Source of the DNA: Drosophila pseudoobscura
Lineage: Eukaryota; Arthropoda; Insecta; Diptera; Drosophilidae
DNA length: 64,000 nucleotides
NCBI RefSeq assembly: GCF_009870125.1
Contig: NC_046683.1
Coordinates: 7,564,001 to 7,628,000 of the forward strand
Reading direction: 5' to 3'
In this document: one piece after another, positions 1 to 11,300 of the stretch
Numbering within the stretch: position 1 is the first letter of the stretch
How the letters are laid out: every line of letters begins with the position of its first letter
Translations under genes and position numbers: made by a program
Notes under the pieces: model-generated
What the model saw: only the letters and a program-made list of their open reading frames with translations
Told to the model about the DNA's origin: nothing
Databases searched by the model: none

Positions 1-546
1 ACGCGATGGATCGAAGATATACATATAGATATACAGATTTTGTTTTATTTTCGTTTTTGGTTTTCCATTTCTCTTTTTCATCTAGAGCCTGTTCGAGCCT
101 AAATTTAAATAAAATAATTGTTAATATTTACGATCTCGTATTATGGTGGTTCGATAGATCGGATTAGATTATCGATAGAAGTAGTTCCGTTTTTGGTAAT
201 CGATTGCATTGTTCATTGTTCATTTTGCAATTACCCTTTAAATTTATCCCAAAGACTTCACCAACGTAAGCAAGTTGTGGCTTAAGATCATCATAAACCC
301 ATTTTCTAAAGAAAAAAATATATTTTCAAACAAGTGAAAGGAGCATTTAAACGGAAAACCAAACAAACTGATCAAGTGAACAGGTTCAGAGCGGCCAGAA
401 CCGATCCGATTTTTCATCGGTAATTGTTTACAGTTCTTGTCTTGGCTTGAATTTTTCTTAGAATATTGTAAAACTGGGAGGTTGTGCCAGTATGCGGAGT
501 CATCTGCAAGTAAGGGCCGGGCCAAGCTGAAGCTTTCTGAAGCGCA
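1..546. other. Upstream region and presumed 5' UTR of the XK-related gene
   Basis: A+T-rich sequence with no convincing coding exon. The only recognisable element is a perfect DRE (TATCGATA) at 170-177, listed separately. The stretch from about 240 to 546 is likely 5' untranslated sequence. Confidence 0.5.
170..177. promoter_or_regulatory. DRE (DREF-binding motif) upstream of the XK-related gene
   Basis: Exact palindrome TATCGATA about 370 bases before the ATG at 547. DRE is a common core-promoter element of constitutively expressed Drosophila genes. Assignment to this gene is by position only. Confidence 0.5.
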
Positions 547-1837
547 ATGAAGATCACTAGCACCAGGATGGAGGAAGAAGTGGACGCCTCTGTGATGGTG
601 CCGATCTCTCCGCTGAGTATAGTGCTAACTGGAGTCTCCGTCGTCTTGCGCTTCATTTCCATCATCATCAACTGGAGTCTGGCCTATGATTATTGGCTGG
701 AGGGATCCTACAGGTACACAGCCTGGACAATTGGATCGATTCTGTTGCCCATGGTGATGACATCGGCCATATACACGAATGTGTAAGTATGCCAATGCCA
801 GGGCCTTGAGCGCATGTATTCCAATACTCAATTTCAGATTGTCTGCCAGCAACTCAGACCAGAGGGGCATGTACTCCACTGTTGTGCTGTCATATCTCTT
901 TCGGGACGGATATGCCCTACATTATGCCCTGGAGTACAGCAAAGCACAAACACAAGGCCACAAAGAGTTAGAAATAAGGTTAGTACAGGATCTCGCTAGC
1001 CATGGGTTTCCATATCGGTAGCTGCATTATTAATTGGTTTGCCTTTCAGATACTATCAGCAAATGCTGAGGGAAGAGTGCGATGTGGGTTTTATCCGGCT
1101 CTTTGATTCGTTTCTGGAATCTGCGCCCCAAAAAATACTTCAGCTTGTGATACTGATGCGATCTTCAAAGAAATTGACATGTAATTTAGATATAGGTTTA
1201 CATGGGAAGCATTTTTATATATGATTTACTTTCAGATTATCGCCTGTTGGCTTTCTTGATATATTTTGTTAGCATTGCCTGGTGCATACAGGCCTATAAT
1301 CGTTCTAATCGCCTGGTGCAGCTAGACAAATATGACATAGCGGCCAAGGGGCGTTTTGTGCAATTCCTTTTTCTCCTATGTCTCACGGGTAACACAATCA
1401 ACCATGTAATTATTATAACCGGTATGCACTCTATACATATTTTTTATTTTGCAGTTTCACGCACTTTATGCATTGCGTATATGGCCAGTCTCTACCCCCT
1501 GGAAACACTGGGGGTGTGCATCCTTCATGTATGTTTTTGTGGCACTGTCGTCTTTGTGTTGGACTCCCCAGCGATTGCCAAATCTAGAATGTTAAACTAT
1601 ATCTATTGCCTGACCTTTGGCGTGGTGTATATATTTATTTTCACCCCTGTAAAAGATGGACCAACAAAGTATAAGTACACCTCGTACCTGACATTTTGCC
1701 TTTTGCAAAACATTATCGTCTGTGTTCTATATATCGCCCTGTATTTTTCTATTGCCATTATTGCCTTATATGTTTGTGGTATCATACTCACGATCTATTA
1801 CTATCTTTACTGCCACCCAAGTATTTTATGTCCATAG
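547..1837 (+). CDS. XK-related multi-pass membrane protein
   Basis: Four exons joined in frame: 547-782, 838-978, 1050-1180 and 1236-1837, giving 369 residues. The protein is strongly hydrophobic with about eight predicted membrane segments. It has the XK-family core: acidic and aromatic residues around RDGYALHYALEY, then LFDSFLESAPQKILQL in exon 3, a highly characteristic XK/Kell signature. Family members include phospholipid scramblases activated at the plasma membrane; no caspase site could be confirmed here. D. melanogaster has an X-linked XK-related gene that I recall as CG32579, the probable orthologue. A second in-frame ATG at 571 (MEEEV) could be the real start. AATAAA near 1871 may be the poly(A) signal. 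Confidence 0.85.
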
Positions 1838-2534
1838 ATACCCACTTAGATTTTTGTAAATTTGGTCGGGAAAATAAACGTGTTTCCCTACAGCTCGATT
1901 CTGTTCAATGATGAGGTAGGGACAATCCAACAATTAACAGGTTATAAAGGAGGGCAATTTTATACAATATAAGTTGAAACGAAGCAGTTTCTAATCGGTT
2001 GGGTGGATTTCTATATGCTATAACTAGCACGACAGTTCCTTTAGTGGATCCATCTGCGCAAGTGCAGCTGTATTAAATGTTAGTGCAAGACGTCGGGTTG
2101 TGTCAAGCCAAAACTCAGGAAGTCGGCTTCCAAAAATCGCAAGCGAAAGGGCTGAAGTCGACCTTGTTTTTATAATGAATAAACATTAAATTACGTATGG
2201 CCTATGGCATGTTTAGGTCAACCGAAAAACAAAGAACAGATTTATGTTCCTAAATATAAGTTATGAGGAGAACTCGATGCGCGAGACAGGATAGCATGAA
2301 GATCAGATACGGTGGAGAGTTTATTGAAGGAATATAATAAATAATGCAGACCTCTACGATTTAGAAGTTATTCCGGAAAAATGGTATGCAAGGTTCATTG
2401 ATTCAAGGTATATTTATGGTACATTACATCTATTTCATCAATCTATTTAATTTCATTTTTAAAGATATGTACATATATTCAAAAAAAACATAGGATATAG
2501 AAACTTCCATACGCAGATGTCTTGATTAACCCAT
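1838..2534. other. Intergenic, no gene seen
   Basis: Mostly A+T-rich sequence containing the 3' UTR of the XK-related gene. No ORF with coding character on either strand. Confidence 0.5.
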
Positions 2535-2769
2535 TGTAGACCAATGGGGTATTTAAATATTTCACCGAAAATGATAGAGGAAAGATACAATAGATCTATA
2601 AGAAGAATCTACATACATACAGCATTATTTTCCGCGTTTTAAACAGAGGGGGATAAAGTGAGTTAAGCTCATGTTTTGTTTTCGGTATATTTTGAAACTG
2701 TGACGTATATTTCGGTATACTCCTAAGAGTCAGACCGTATATCTCTTCGATAAATCCGCGGTCACACTG
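2535..2769 (+). repeat. Copy of a dispersed promoter-bearing repeat (Prosalpha4 upstream copy)
   Basis: The order of words matches the right end of the schlank-upstream array at about 45870-46376. These are a GGGTATTT...TTTCACCG-like block, GATCTA(T/C)AAGAAGAAT, TTTTCCGC, GGGGG(A/C)TAAAGTG-like then TAAGCTC, CGGTATATTT, a GAGGGTCAGACCGTA-like block, CGATAA and TCC. This copy lies directly upstream of Prosalpha4. Homology was judged by eye and is degenerate. Confidence 0.6.
2681..2769 (+). promoter_or_regulatory. Prosalpha4 core promoter: Motif 6 plus Motif 1
   Basis: TTCGGTATATTT at 2681-2692 fits Ohler Motif 6 (KTYRGTATWTTT) exactly. CGGTCACACTG at 2759-2769 fits Motif 1 (YGGTCACACTR, bound by M1BP) exactly. 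A degraded DRE-like CGATAA lies between them. Motifs 1 and 6 typically co-occur in TATA-less housekeeping promoters, which suits a proteasome gene. The ATG is 126 bases beyond Motif 1. Confidence 0.75.
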
Positions 2770-2894
2770 ATCTGATTCCCTCAAAAAAGCATCATCATTG
2801 CCGGACAAAAAAGTTTTGAACGCCAAAGCCGCACGGAAATCAAGATTATAATAATCCTCTAGTGCATCATCTGTTCGTTGACTAATTCCTAAAG

Positions 2895-3774
2895 ATGTCT
2901 TCACGTTACGATCGCGCTGTTACTATTTTCTCCCCAGACGGACATTTGCTTCAGGTGGAATATGCCCAAGAAGCCGTCCGGAAGGGCTCGACCGCGGTAA
3001 AACTCACGCTGTTGCAATGTTTCGCATGCATTTTACTCAAAATGAATTATATTCCTTAGGTTGGTGTTCGCGGCGGCAGCTGCGTTGTGTTGGGGGTGGA
3101 GAAAAAGTCTGTTGCCAAGTTGCAAGAGGACCGCACAGTTCGCAAAATTTGCATGCTTGACCATCACATTACAATGGCCTTTGCCGGCCTCACTGCCGAT
3201 GCTCGCATTCTGATTAACCGTGCCCAAGTGGAGTGCCAGAGCCATCGGCTTAATGTTGAAGACCAAGTTACTCTGGAGTACATCACTCGGTATGCATAGT
3301 GCCGTGCCTTTCACTGCCTTTGGGCTTAATGTATTTATATTTTTCGTACATTTCAGTTACATTGCCCAGCTGAAACAGAAGTATACTCAGAGCAATGGTC
3401 GCCGTCCCTTCGGCATTTCTTGCCTGATTGGCGGATTTGATGGCGATGGCTCGGCGCATTTGTTCCAAACCGAGCCTTCTGGTATTTTCTATGAATACAA
3501 AGCAAACGCTACGGGTCGCTCGGCCAAGACTGTGCGCGAGTTCTTCGAGAAGAATTATCGTGAAGAGGATGTGGCCACTGAGAAAGGTGCCGTCAAGCTG
3601 GCAGTTCGCGCCCTGCTCGAGGTGGCACAGTCGGGCCAGAACAACTTGGAGGTGGCCATCATGGAGAACAACAAGCCGCTGAAGATGCTGGATCGGGAAG
3701 TCATCCAGGAATATGTGAACATCATCGAGAAGGAGAAGGAAGAGGATATCGAAAAGAAAAAGCAGAAGAAGTAA
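2895..3774 (+). CDS. Prosalpha4: 20S proteasome subunit alpha4 (PSMA7 type)
   Basis: Three exons: 2895-2996, 3060-3289 and 3357-3774, encoding 249 residues, the usual length. The N-terminus carries the proteasome alpha signature [20 protein letters not shown], which forms the gating H0 helix. The NTN-fold core follows, with VGVRGG and [17 protein letters not shown]. The basic KKK-rich tail is typical of this subunit. It sits in the outer alpha ring of the 20S core and is not catalytic. The introns show this is the parental gene and not one of the testis retrocopies (alpha4T1, alpha4T2) known in D. melanogaster. Promoter motifs 1 and 6 lie just upstream. Confidence 0.95.
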
Positions 3775-5374
3775 CACACCAGGCACTCTCCAACAGAATG
3801 CCTTCAATTCGAACATTTTCTTAATTCAGGACCTCTGCAAAAATCTCCCCTAAGATTATCTATTATAACTTCACGCAAAAGTCATTTAGTTTTAGTAGGG
3901 AGGTTTTTACAGATTCCATTGATTTGGCGAATGTTCCACCGCATCGCATCGGGTGGCCCGATGGCACATTTTTATCTAAATAATTTTCTACATTTTGAAA
4001 TGTTGTAAAGAGGTTAAAAGCTACATATATGAGTTGTATAAAATACATGGTCTACCAGACACGAGAACGGAGATCCAGCACGATTTTCCTTTCAAACATT
4101 CTATAACTGTAATAGCGATATTATTAATTTTATACGCGTGATATGTTGAGTATTCCCTCTGCTGCTGCTACTCTGGAGAGTCGTCGAAAACAGCTGGCTG
4201 GCTGCATTTTAAGAGGCAGCTGTTAGATTTCAATATTGGTCCTCATTCCAGGAGTGGGCAACTTGCTACTTGCAACGTGAACACGATGTTCAGGAAGATA
4301 ATTTCAGAATTTTTTATGGAAACCTTATGAAATTAATAGTTTCTATCTGTCTATCTATACATCTGTGTATCTTTCATATTTCTATCTATCTTCGTTTCGA
4401 TGTGGTTATGTCTAACGAGCCATAAAATCCTCTCGAACTTATGTATATTTGACCACACGACTAGCTCACAGCGCAATCCAGGGAACCACAAGATGAAGAT
4501 GATGATAATGATAAAACCGTGGTCCCTCGGATCGTGATTCTAAGACAAACTGGCAAAATACAAGCTACCGTACCCCGCAGTCATAGATATTTCAGTTGAA
4601 GAAGCAAACAGATCTATGCTTTGCCCTGGCCAAGGAGCTGCATCTCAGCCCCAAACAAAAACAAAAAAAATAGTAAAGCCATTTTCTCCTTTTAAACTAA
4701 AGTTTATTGAATGATTGTAATTTGACTAAAAAGAAGATTGAGTTTAAAGGCCTATAATATTTAGAAAAAAATGTTATTAGCGAAAAAACGGCGAAATTCG
4801 TCATAAAATGGCGTATGTAAAGTAAAATGTACGTAGATATTTGCAGGTCTGCTATCCAATGTATATAAACCGAATCTCATGTATCGTTTACAACCGTGCT
4901 TCGATGAATCACACGCAGAGATACTATCGATGGTTGGCAATCATACTTGTCATCTCCAGCGAAAATTTCGTGCGCCAAAAACATAAACTAATGTTAAATA
5001 GTTAGAATTAGAATTAAATCCAGTGCAATATATTTTTTAAAAGAAAACAAAAAAACCTCTCAAGTGTTGGCGGGTGTAGTTCAGTGCCCACAGAGAGGTC
5101 GCAACGACATAGGGCGAGTGAAAATTGCGTTTTACAATTACTGTTTTACGGGGGTGGGCCGTGAGAGCGAGAGGCCAACAGTCGGTGGTGTGGGAACGCC
5201 AAGCAGGAGCACCGTTTTTATTTTCCATCAACATGTACAGTTATAAGTAAAGTCGGATCTAAATCCATAAGTCCATACAGTTTAAAAGCCCAATCCCAAA
5301 CAAAATAGATAGATAGATGCTGCCGGGCATCTATTGAGAGATTCGTTACGGATTGAAAATACGTCTTTGTCGTT
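3775..5374. other. Intergenic plus presumed hat-trick 5' UTR
   Basis: Contains a degenerate (CTAT)n tract at about 4338-4396 and a DRE-like TATCGATG at 4925-4932. A 42-codon open stretch without a Met, at about 4476-4602, is discussed in the findings. The last few hundred bases before 5375 are probably 5' untranslated sequence of hat-trick. Confidence 0.45.
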
Positions 5375-8300
5375 ATGCAGCAACAGGACGATCCTCCGTC
5401 CCTGCCCGTGGGCACGGAGGTGAGTGCCAAGTATAAGGGCGCCTTTTGCGAGGCAAAAGTCAGCAAAGTAGTGCGCAATATCAAGGTGAAGGTGGTCTAC
5501 AAGCAGGGCCTGGGCACGGGCATCGTGCCCGACGATGCTATCAAGGCGCCGCCCGGCCAGATGCGCGTGGGTGCCGTTGTCGAGGTGCGGCACCCAGACA
5601 GAAAGGAGATCGTAGAGGCCACCATTGCCAAGATCCAAGACGGCTCACAGTACACGGTCGTCTTTGACGATGGCGACATCACCACTCTGAGGAGGACGGC
5701 CCTGTGCCTGAAGAGCGGCAGGCATTTCAATGAGAGCGAGACCCTCGATCAGCTGCCGCTGACCCATCCGGAGCACTTTGGCAATCCCGTGGTCGGCGGA
5801 AGAAGGGGTCGTCGGAGGGGTCAATTGAATGAGGACAGCTCGGATGATGATGACGAGAGCGATGCCAAGGAAGTGGTCAACGAGAAGGAGGAGAACATTG
5901 GCCAGGTCGTCTGCGTGGAGACAGAGTCCAAGAAGAAGGACAAGGAGAAATGGTTCCCCGCCTTGGTGGTGGCGCCCACAGCTCAGGTGAGTCCTCGCTC
6001 CTCGCTCGCGCTGGAGATCAGAGCTGCCCGTTCATTACAGAATTTCACTTCACTTTGCAGGCCACTGTCAGAATCCGCGTGAAGGATGAGTACCTGGTAA
6101 GATCCTTCAAGGACGGACGCTACTATACGGTGCCCAAGAAGGAGGCCACAGAATTTACCAGGGAGGTGGCCAGCAAACAGGATGTGCCTGCTGTGCAGGC
6201 TGCCCTCGAATTCCTCGACAGCAGCGTCCTGCCGCCGCACTGGGACCGCGACTCCCTCTTTGGCCTGTCCAATCTCACCAGCGACGACGACGGCGAGATC
6301 GATTCGGACTCGTCTGACGACGAGCCGCACGAGGAGAAGGATCGCTTTGTGGCCCAGCTCTACAAGTACATGGACGATCGGGGCACGCCGCTGAACAAAG
6401 TGCCCTCCATCCAGAGCCGCGACGTGGACCTGTACCGCCTCTTTCGGGCCGTTCAGAAGCGCGGTGGGTACAATCGCGTAACGACCCAGAACCAATGGAA
6501 AATGATTGCCGTTCGCCTGGGCTTTGCGCCCTGCACGGTCAGCGTCATGAACCTGGTAAAGCAGGCGTACAAGAAGTTCCTGCAGCCCTACGGCGATTTC
6601 CATCGCAAGCTCGGCTGCTCCATGCTGATGACATCGCGGAACTCGAACCGCAGCAAGGGACGCAGTCTGGTCCGGGCCAATTCGGTGGCCTCGCCCAAGC
6701 CAATGGAAACCACCAAAACGGAGACGATCAGCAAATTGGCCCAACCGAATCAGACGGCTACCATCACGAGCACCAGCTCTTCCAGTGCCGCAGCAGCAGC
6801 TACCTCATCAACCATTGGACCCACTTTGAGCGCTGCAGCTAGCGCTGCCAGGGCCGCCTCAACGGCCTCCATATCGGCAGCAGAGGAGTCTGAGAACACC
6901 AGCGAGTCGAGTGTGGTGGTGGAGCCCATCAAGAAGCAACGCAAGGCTTCGGCGGCGGCCACCAGCACTCAACAGCAGGGCAAGGTCAAGAGCCTCGTGG
7001 AGAAGTACGAGGAGAAGTCCTCGGCAGCAATGCCCCTTGCCGCTACTGCCGCTGCTACTGGTGCTGCTGGTGGAGGAGGCCCCACAGCCACCGTAGGAAG
7101 TGGATCTTCAACAACAACATCTGCAGCAAGTGCGGCGGCATCTGCTGCTGGTAACACTACCTCCACGGCCACTCCATCATCATTATCATCAGGAGCAGCA
7201 GCAGCAGCTGCCACTCCATCGGCCGCAGTCGGCAAAGACACCGAATCGGATCTGCCTTTGTCAAAGATCAAGCTGCAAGCGGCCGCTGCTACTGCAGCAG
7301 CCGTGACCAGGAACAGCATGGAGAAGGATCAGCAGACCAACATCAGTCCGGGCAGTGCCACATCCAGCAAGGCCAACTCCGCGGACAATCAAAGGAGCAG
7401 AGATGCCTCCCCATCCGGTAAGTGCAGAGCACACAGATCTCTGGACAATCCTCTTAGATATTATGACGTTATTTATTATGATCAGACGATCTATGCTAGC
7501 TTCACTTTCACCTTATGATAGGCATTGGCCAGGACGCCGCGCAAGTTCCAGATATGCTCGAACTTCTCCGGCTGCACATTGTAGGCTGAGTCGACGGCCT
7601 TGGCCCATATCTCCAGCTCCCCGCTGCCGCCAGCTTTGCGCCGCTGCTGCTGCTCCTCAGTTATGGGCAGGCGGGCGGTCCACAGGGACCAGCCATAGTG
7701 CCGGCCATCGGGCGAATCCTCCTGCTCCAGTTCGGCCACATGCCATGTCTTACCCTCGTCTCCAGTCAGATCCACGCGGAGTATTTTGCGTCCGCCTCCG
7801 CTCCAGGCATAGCCACGCACTGTGATGTATCCGCCCTGCGGATCCACTTTGACCCGCTCCCCCGGGAGCGGTGTGCAAATGGCCGAGGTCACCGGCATGG
7901 CCTGGATTGCCTCGGCCTTGCTAAAGTCCACCGTGTCCCAGTCCGTGCTGGGGCTGAAGCCCTTGTAGTCGTTCTGCTGCCAGTGAGAGTCCGATTCGTG
8001 GTCGGCCACCATGATTCTCGTTAGCCATTTGACATTTCGGGCGCCCACAACGCCGGGCACAATAACGCGTATGGGATAGCCGTGATCCCGCGTCAGCGGT
8101 TCATCGTTCATCTCGTAGGCCAAGAGGACATCGCCGCGTGGATCCAGGGCCTTCGAGAGTGGAATGGAGGCGCCGTAGGGATGGGATGTGGGATCCAGAT
8201 CGGCCCCCTCGAATATCACGTGCATGGTCTCGTTGGGCTGTACTCCCTGCTCCCGAAGCACATCGCAGAGACGGGCTCCCGACCACTTGGCATTGCCCAC

Positions 8301-11300
8301 AGCACCAGCGCCCCACGAGAGACCTGCAGCAGAGAGAATGTTCGATTAGTTACTGGGATTAGTGGGGGACTAGTGCCGCAGCACCCACCCTTGACTGCCT
8401 TGATGTGGGTCATCTCGGAGCGTCGATTGCCCCCGCACATGATGGCCGCCGTCACCGTGTGCCTGGGCAGGGCCTTGATCTGGGCTAGAGTCAGTGTGAG
8501 CAGCGGCCCCCCCTGCTCGCCCCCAGACGTGTCGATCTCCAGCTCGTACTCCTCGGGCACCAGAACGGGAACGGGCAGGTGATTCCTCACATAGAACATT
8601 TCGTTGGGGGTGTAGAACTTCTCGGCTAGCAGACCAATGGGCGGCTCCGCGTTGAACGGACGCTTGGAGGCGGGCTTCAGCAGGGCGTGGCGTTCGGGCT
8701 CTTTCGCCCAGGGCGAGCCTAGCTCATCCTCCGCATTGGGCACAGTCAGACCCTCCAGGTTCCCGATGCGAAAGGATTCGAGAAGCTCCAGCACCTCCAG
8801 AGTGTTGTGCTGCTGGTAGATGGCCCAGAAGGGATCGATGGCACTGCCCGCGGCCATCATGATCTTGTCCCCCCCAGGATGATTCTCGGCAAATTCCGTC
8901 ACATCGTAGACCCCCAGGCCATAGGTGATCCAAATGCCCTTGTCGGGTGCATTGTGTTGTTCCACCTGCTCCGCTTTGTAGGTGGGCAGATCCTTTCTGG
9001 GCGTGATGTGCCACAGCCGGGCCACTGCCTCATCATCTGGCTTTACCTCCTCATCTGGCGTGCTACTGTATCGCTGAGTCAGCCAAAAGTAGCCTAGTCC
9101 CAGTCCGCCGGCCCAGAATGCGCTGTACAGGAACATCTCCGCTTTGCTCCCGGGCGAACTCCATTTGCGGTTTTCCTTTTCTTCTTGTCCGCTGCCCCGT
9201 GCTGAGGCTGTTGTGGTGGCCAGTAGGCGTCTGGCGTGTGTATGTGGAGACAGGTGTGTCTGTGGCATCAGCTTCTGCAGCCTGACCGCCCGTTGCCACA
9301 GCAAGCGCATGATTATGTAACAGAACTCCGCCTCCTCCAGAAGAAACTCACATTAAATGAATAGAAAACAATCAGAATAGACAGATTTCAATTTGTCCCG
9401 TGATGTTATCTTCGGAGGCAGCCGGCGAATGCTGTCGCGCGACTTGTTGCTGCCTGTGTTTTTCTCTTCTATATTTTTGTGCTCTCTTTTTCGGCCTTGG
9501 CCTTAGCACCCGCAGGCCCCCTTGGGCGAGTTGGTTTTATTGATAAGCAAGCTCTTTGACAGCATAAGCGCTAATTTCTGCTGTTTTTGTCGCCCCGTTT
9601 TGCGTTTTGTTTGCGGTACTCGTACACACACACCAGCTTCCGAGTATCGATACAATGTATCGACGGGACAGGTCTATCGATATGTCTTAAGCGCTGTCTA
9701 AACCGGTCAAATGCTGAATTTTACAATTCCTTTTGCACTCTCTGATGTCATAATATTATTCTTCATTATATATAGCCGAGCTGGCCGTCTAAATGCAGGA
9801 AGAATAGGAGCTGAACATAAGCTCCTACATAAATATATCAAATATTAATACTAATTACGGGATATGTATGTTAAAAAGCCGAAAAGGAATTAGTAGTGGA
9901 TGCAATGTGATACTGGGTACGAATCTCAGGCGCAGGGAGATTGAGGATCTCTTAAACCAAAGTAATTCTCTCAAGGGCATTACAACATAAAGAGAGAGGG
10001 GGAAAAACTTATATTCTTTTCTATCTTTTCGGATCGGAGAGTTTTGTCGGGTTAGGGGCAGGGGCAGGCAGAAAATCTCGTCCGGTGCAAAGCAGCTGCA
10101 GCCTCGTTTAGCCAGTGCTTAAGAAAATCATACACAAAAGGAATGAACCAAAATGAATATAAATAGGAGAAATAAGCCAGTTAATATGCATCGGAATGTA
10201 GATACATAGATTAGATATTAATAAGAGCGAATAAAATACCAGTAATCGAATAATACACATACATACGTGGTTATGTATTTGTTCCGCTTTATTTTTTGCG
10301 ACTTTAGTGACCATCTTATCCCTCTCTCTCTCCAACTCATGTCTATAGCTACCCCCGGGCCGTCTGCTGCAGCTGCTGCCCCACCGACCATCGCCAAGAA
10401 AGAGAAGCACCAACGAAAGCAGGTGGAAAAGCCGGACGAGAAGCAGCGCGGCAAGCGGAAGAAGGAGGATAAGGACATCAGCGTTGAGAAGATCGACACC
10501 GGGGACTTTGTTGTGGGCATCGGCGATAAGCTGAAGGTCAACTACCACGAGAAGAAGTCCCCCAGCTCCCATGGCAGCACCTACGAGGCGAAGGTCATCG
10601 AGATCAGCGTACAGCGCGGTGTGCCCATGTACCTGGTCCACTACACCGGCTGGAACAACCGCTACGACGAGTGGGTGCCCCGGGAGCGGATTGCCGAGAA
10701 CCTGACCAAGGGATCCAAGCAGAAGACACGTACGATCAGCACCAGCAGTGCGAACAGTGGCAGCGGCGGCGGTGGGGGAGGCGGCGGCACCGGATCAGGC
10801 GCTGGCTCCCAGGGCACACTGCCCCCAGGTCCGGGTGGCGGCGGCGACAAGCAGCCGCCGCCTGGCAAGGATGGACCCTCAAAGACGGCACCGCCCACAG
10901 GGGCGGCGGGACAGCAGGGTGGCCAGTCGGGAAATCCCAGTGGCTTCAGTACAGCCAGTTCGCTGATTCAGGCCATGGTGAAGACTCCCACCACCACGGG
11001 AGCGAAGCGGGGCCGTGGGCGCAGCGACTCCATGCCACCGCGATCGACCACTCCTTCGTCGGTAGCCTCCAATTCGAGCAGAACCAAGTCTCCGGCCAGC
11101 TCCCAGCAGCAGCAGCAGCAGCAACATCAGCAGAAGCAGCCGATGAAGAGGCGTCCCACCCGAGGGCCGACCAACAGCGCCAACATCCGCATCTCGGACG
11201 CCTCAATGGCCTCCGAATCGGACTCCGACTCGGACGAACCAGTGCGCCGGCCCAAACGGCAGAGTGCCAAGGAGAAGGCAGCTGGCAAGCCGCAAGCCAC

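Noticed and set aside
1422-1454. GTATGC...TTTTGCAG inside the last exon of the XK-related gene looks like an intron
   Set aside because: Only 33 bases, below the usable size for fly splicing, and it is in frame without stops; kept as coding.
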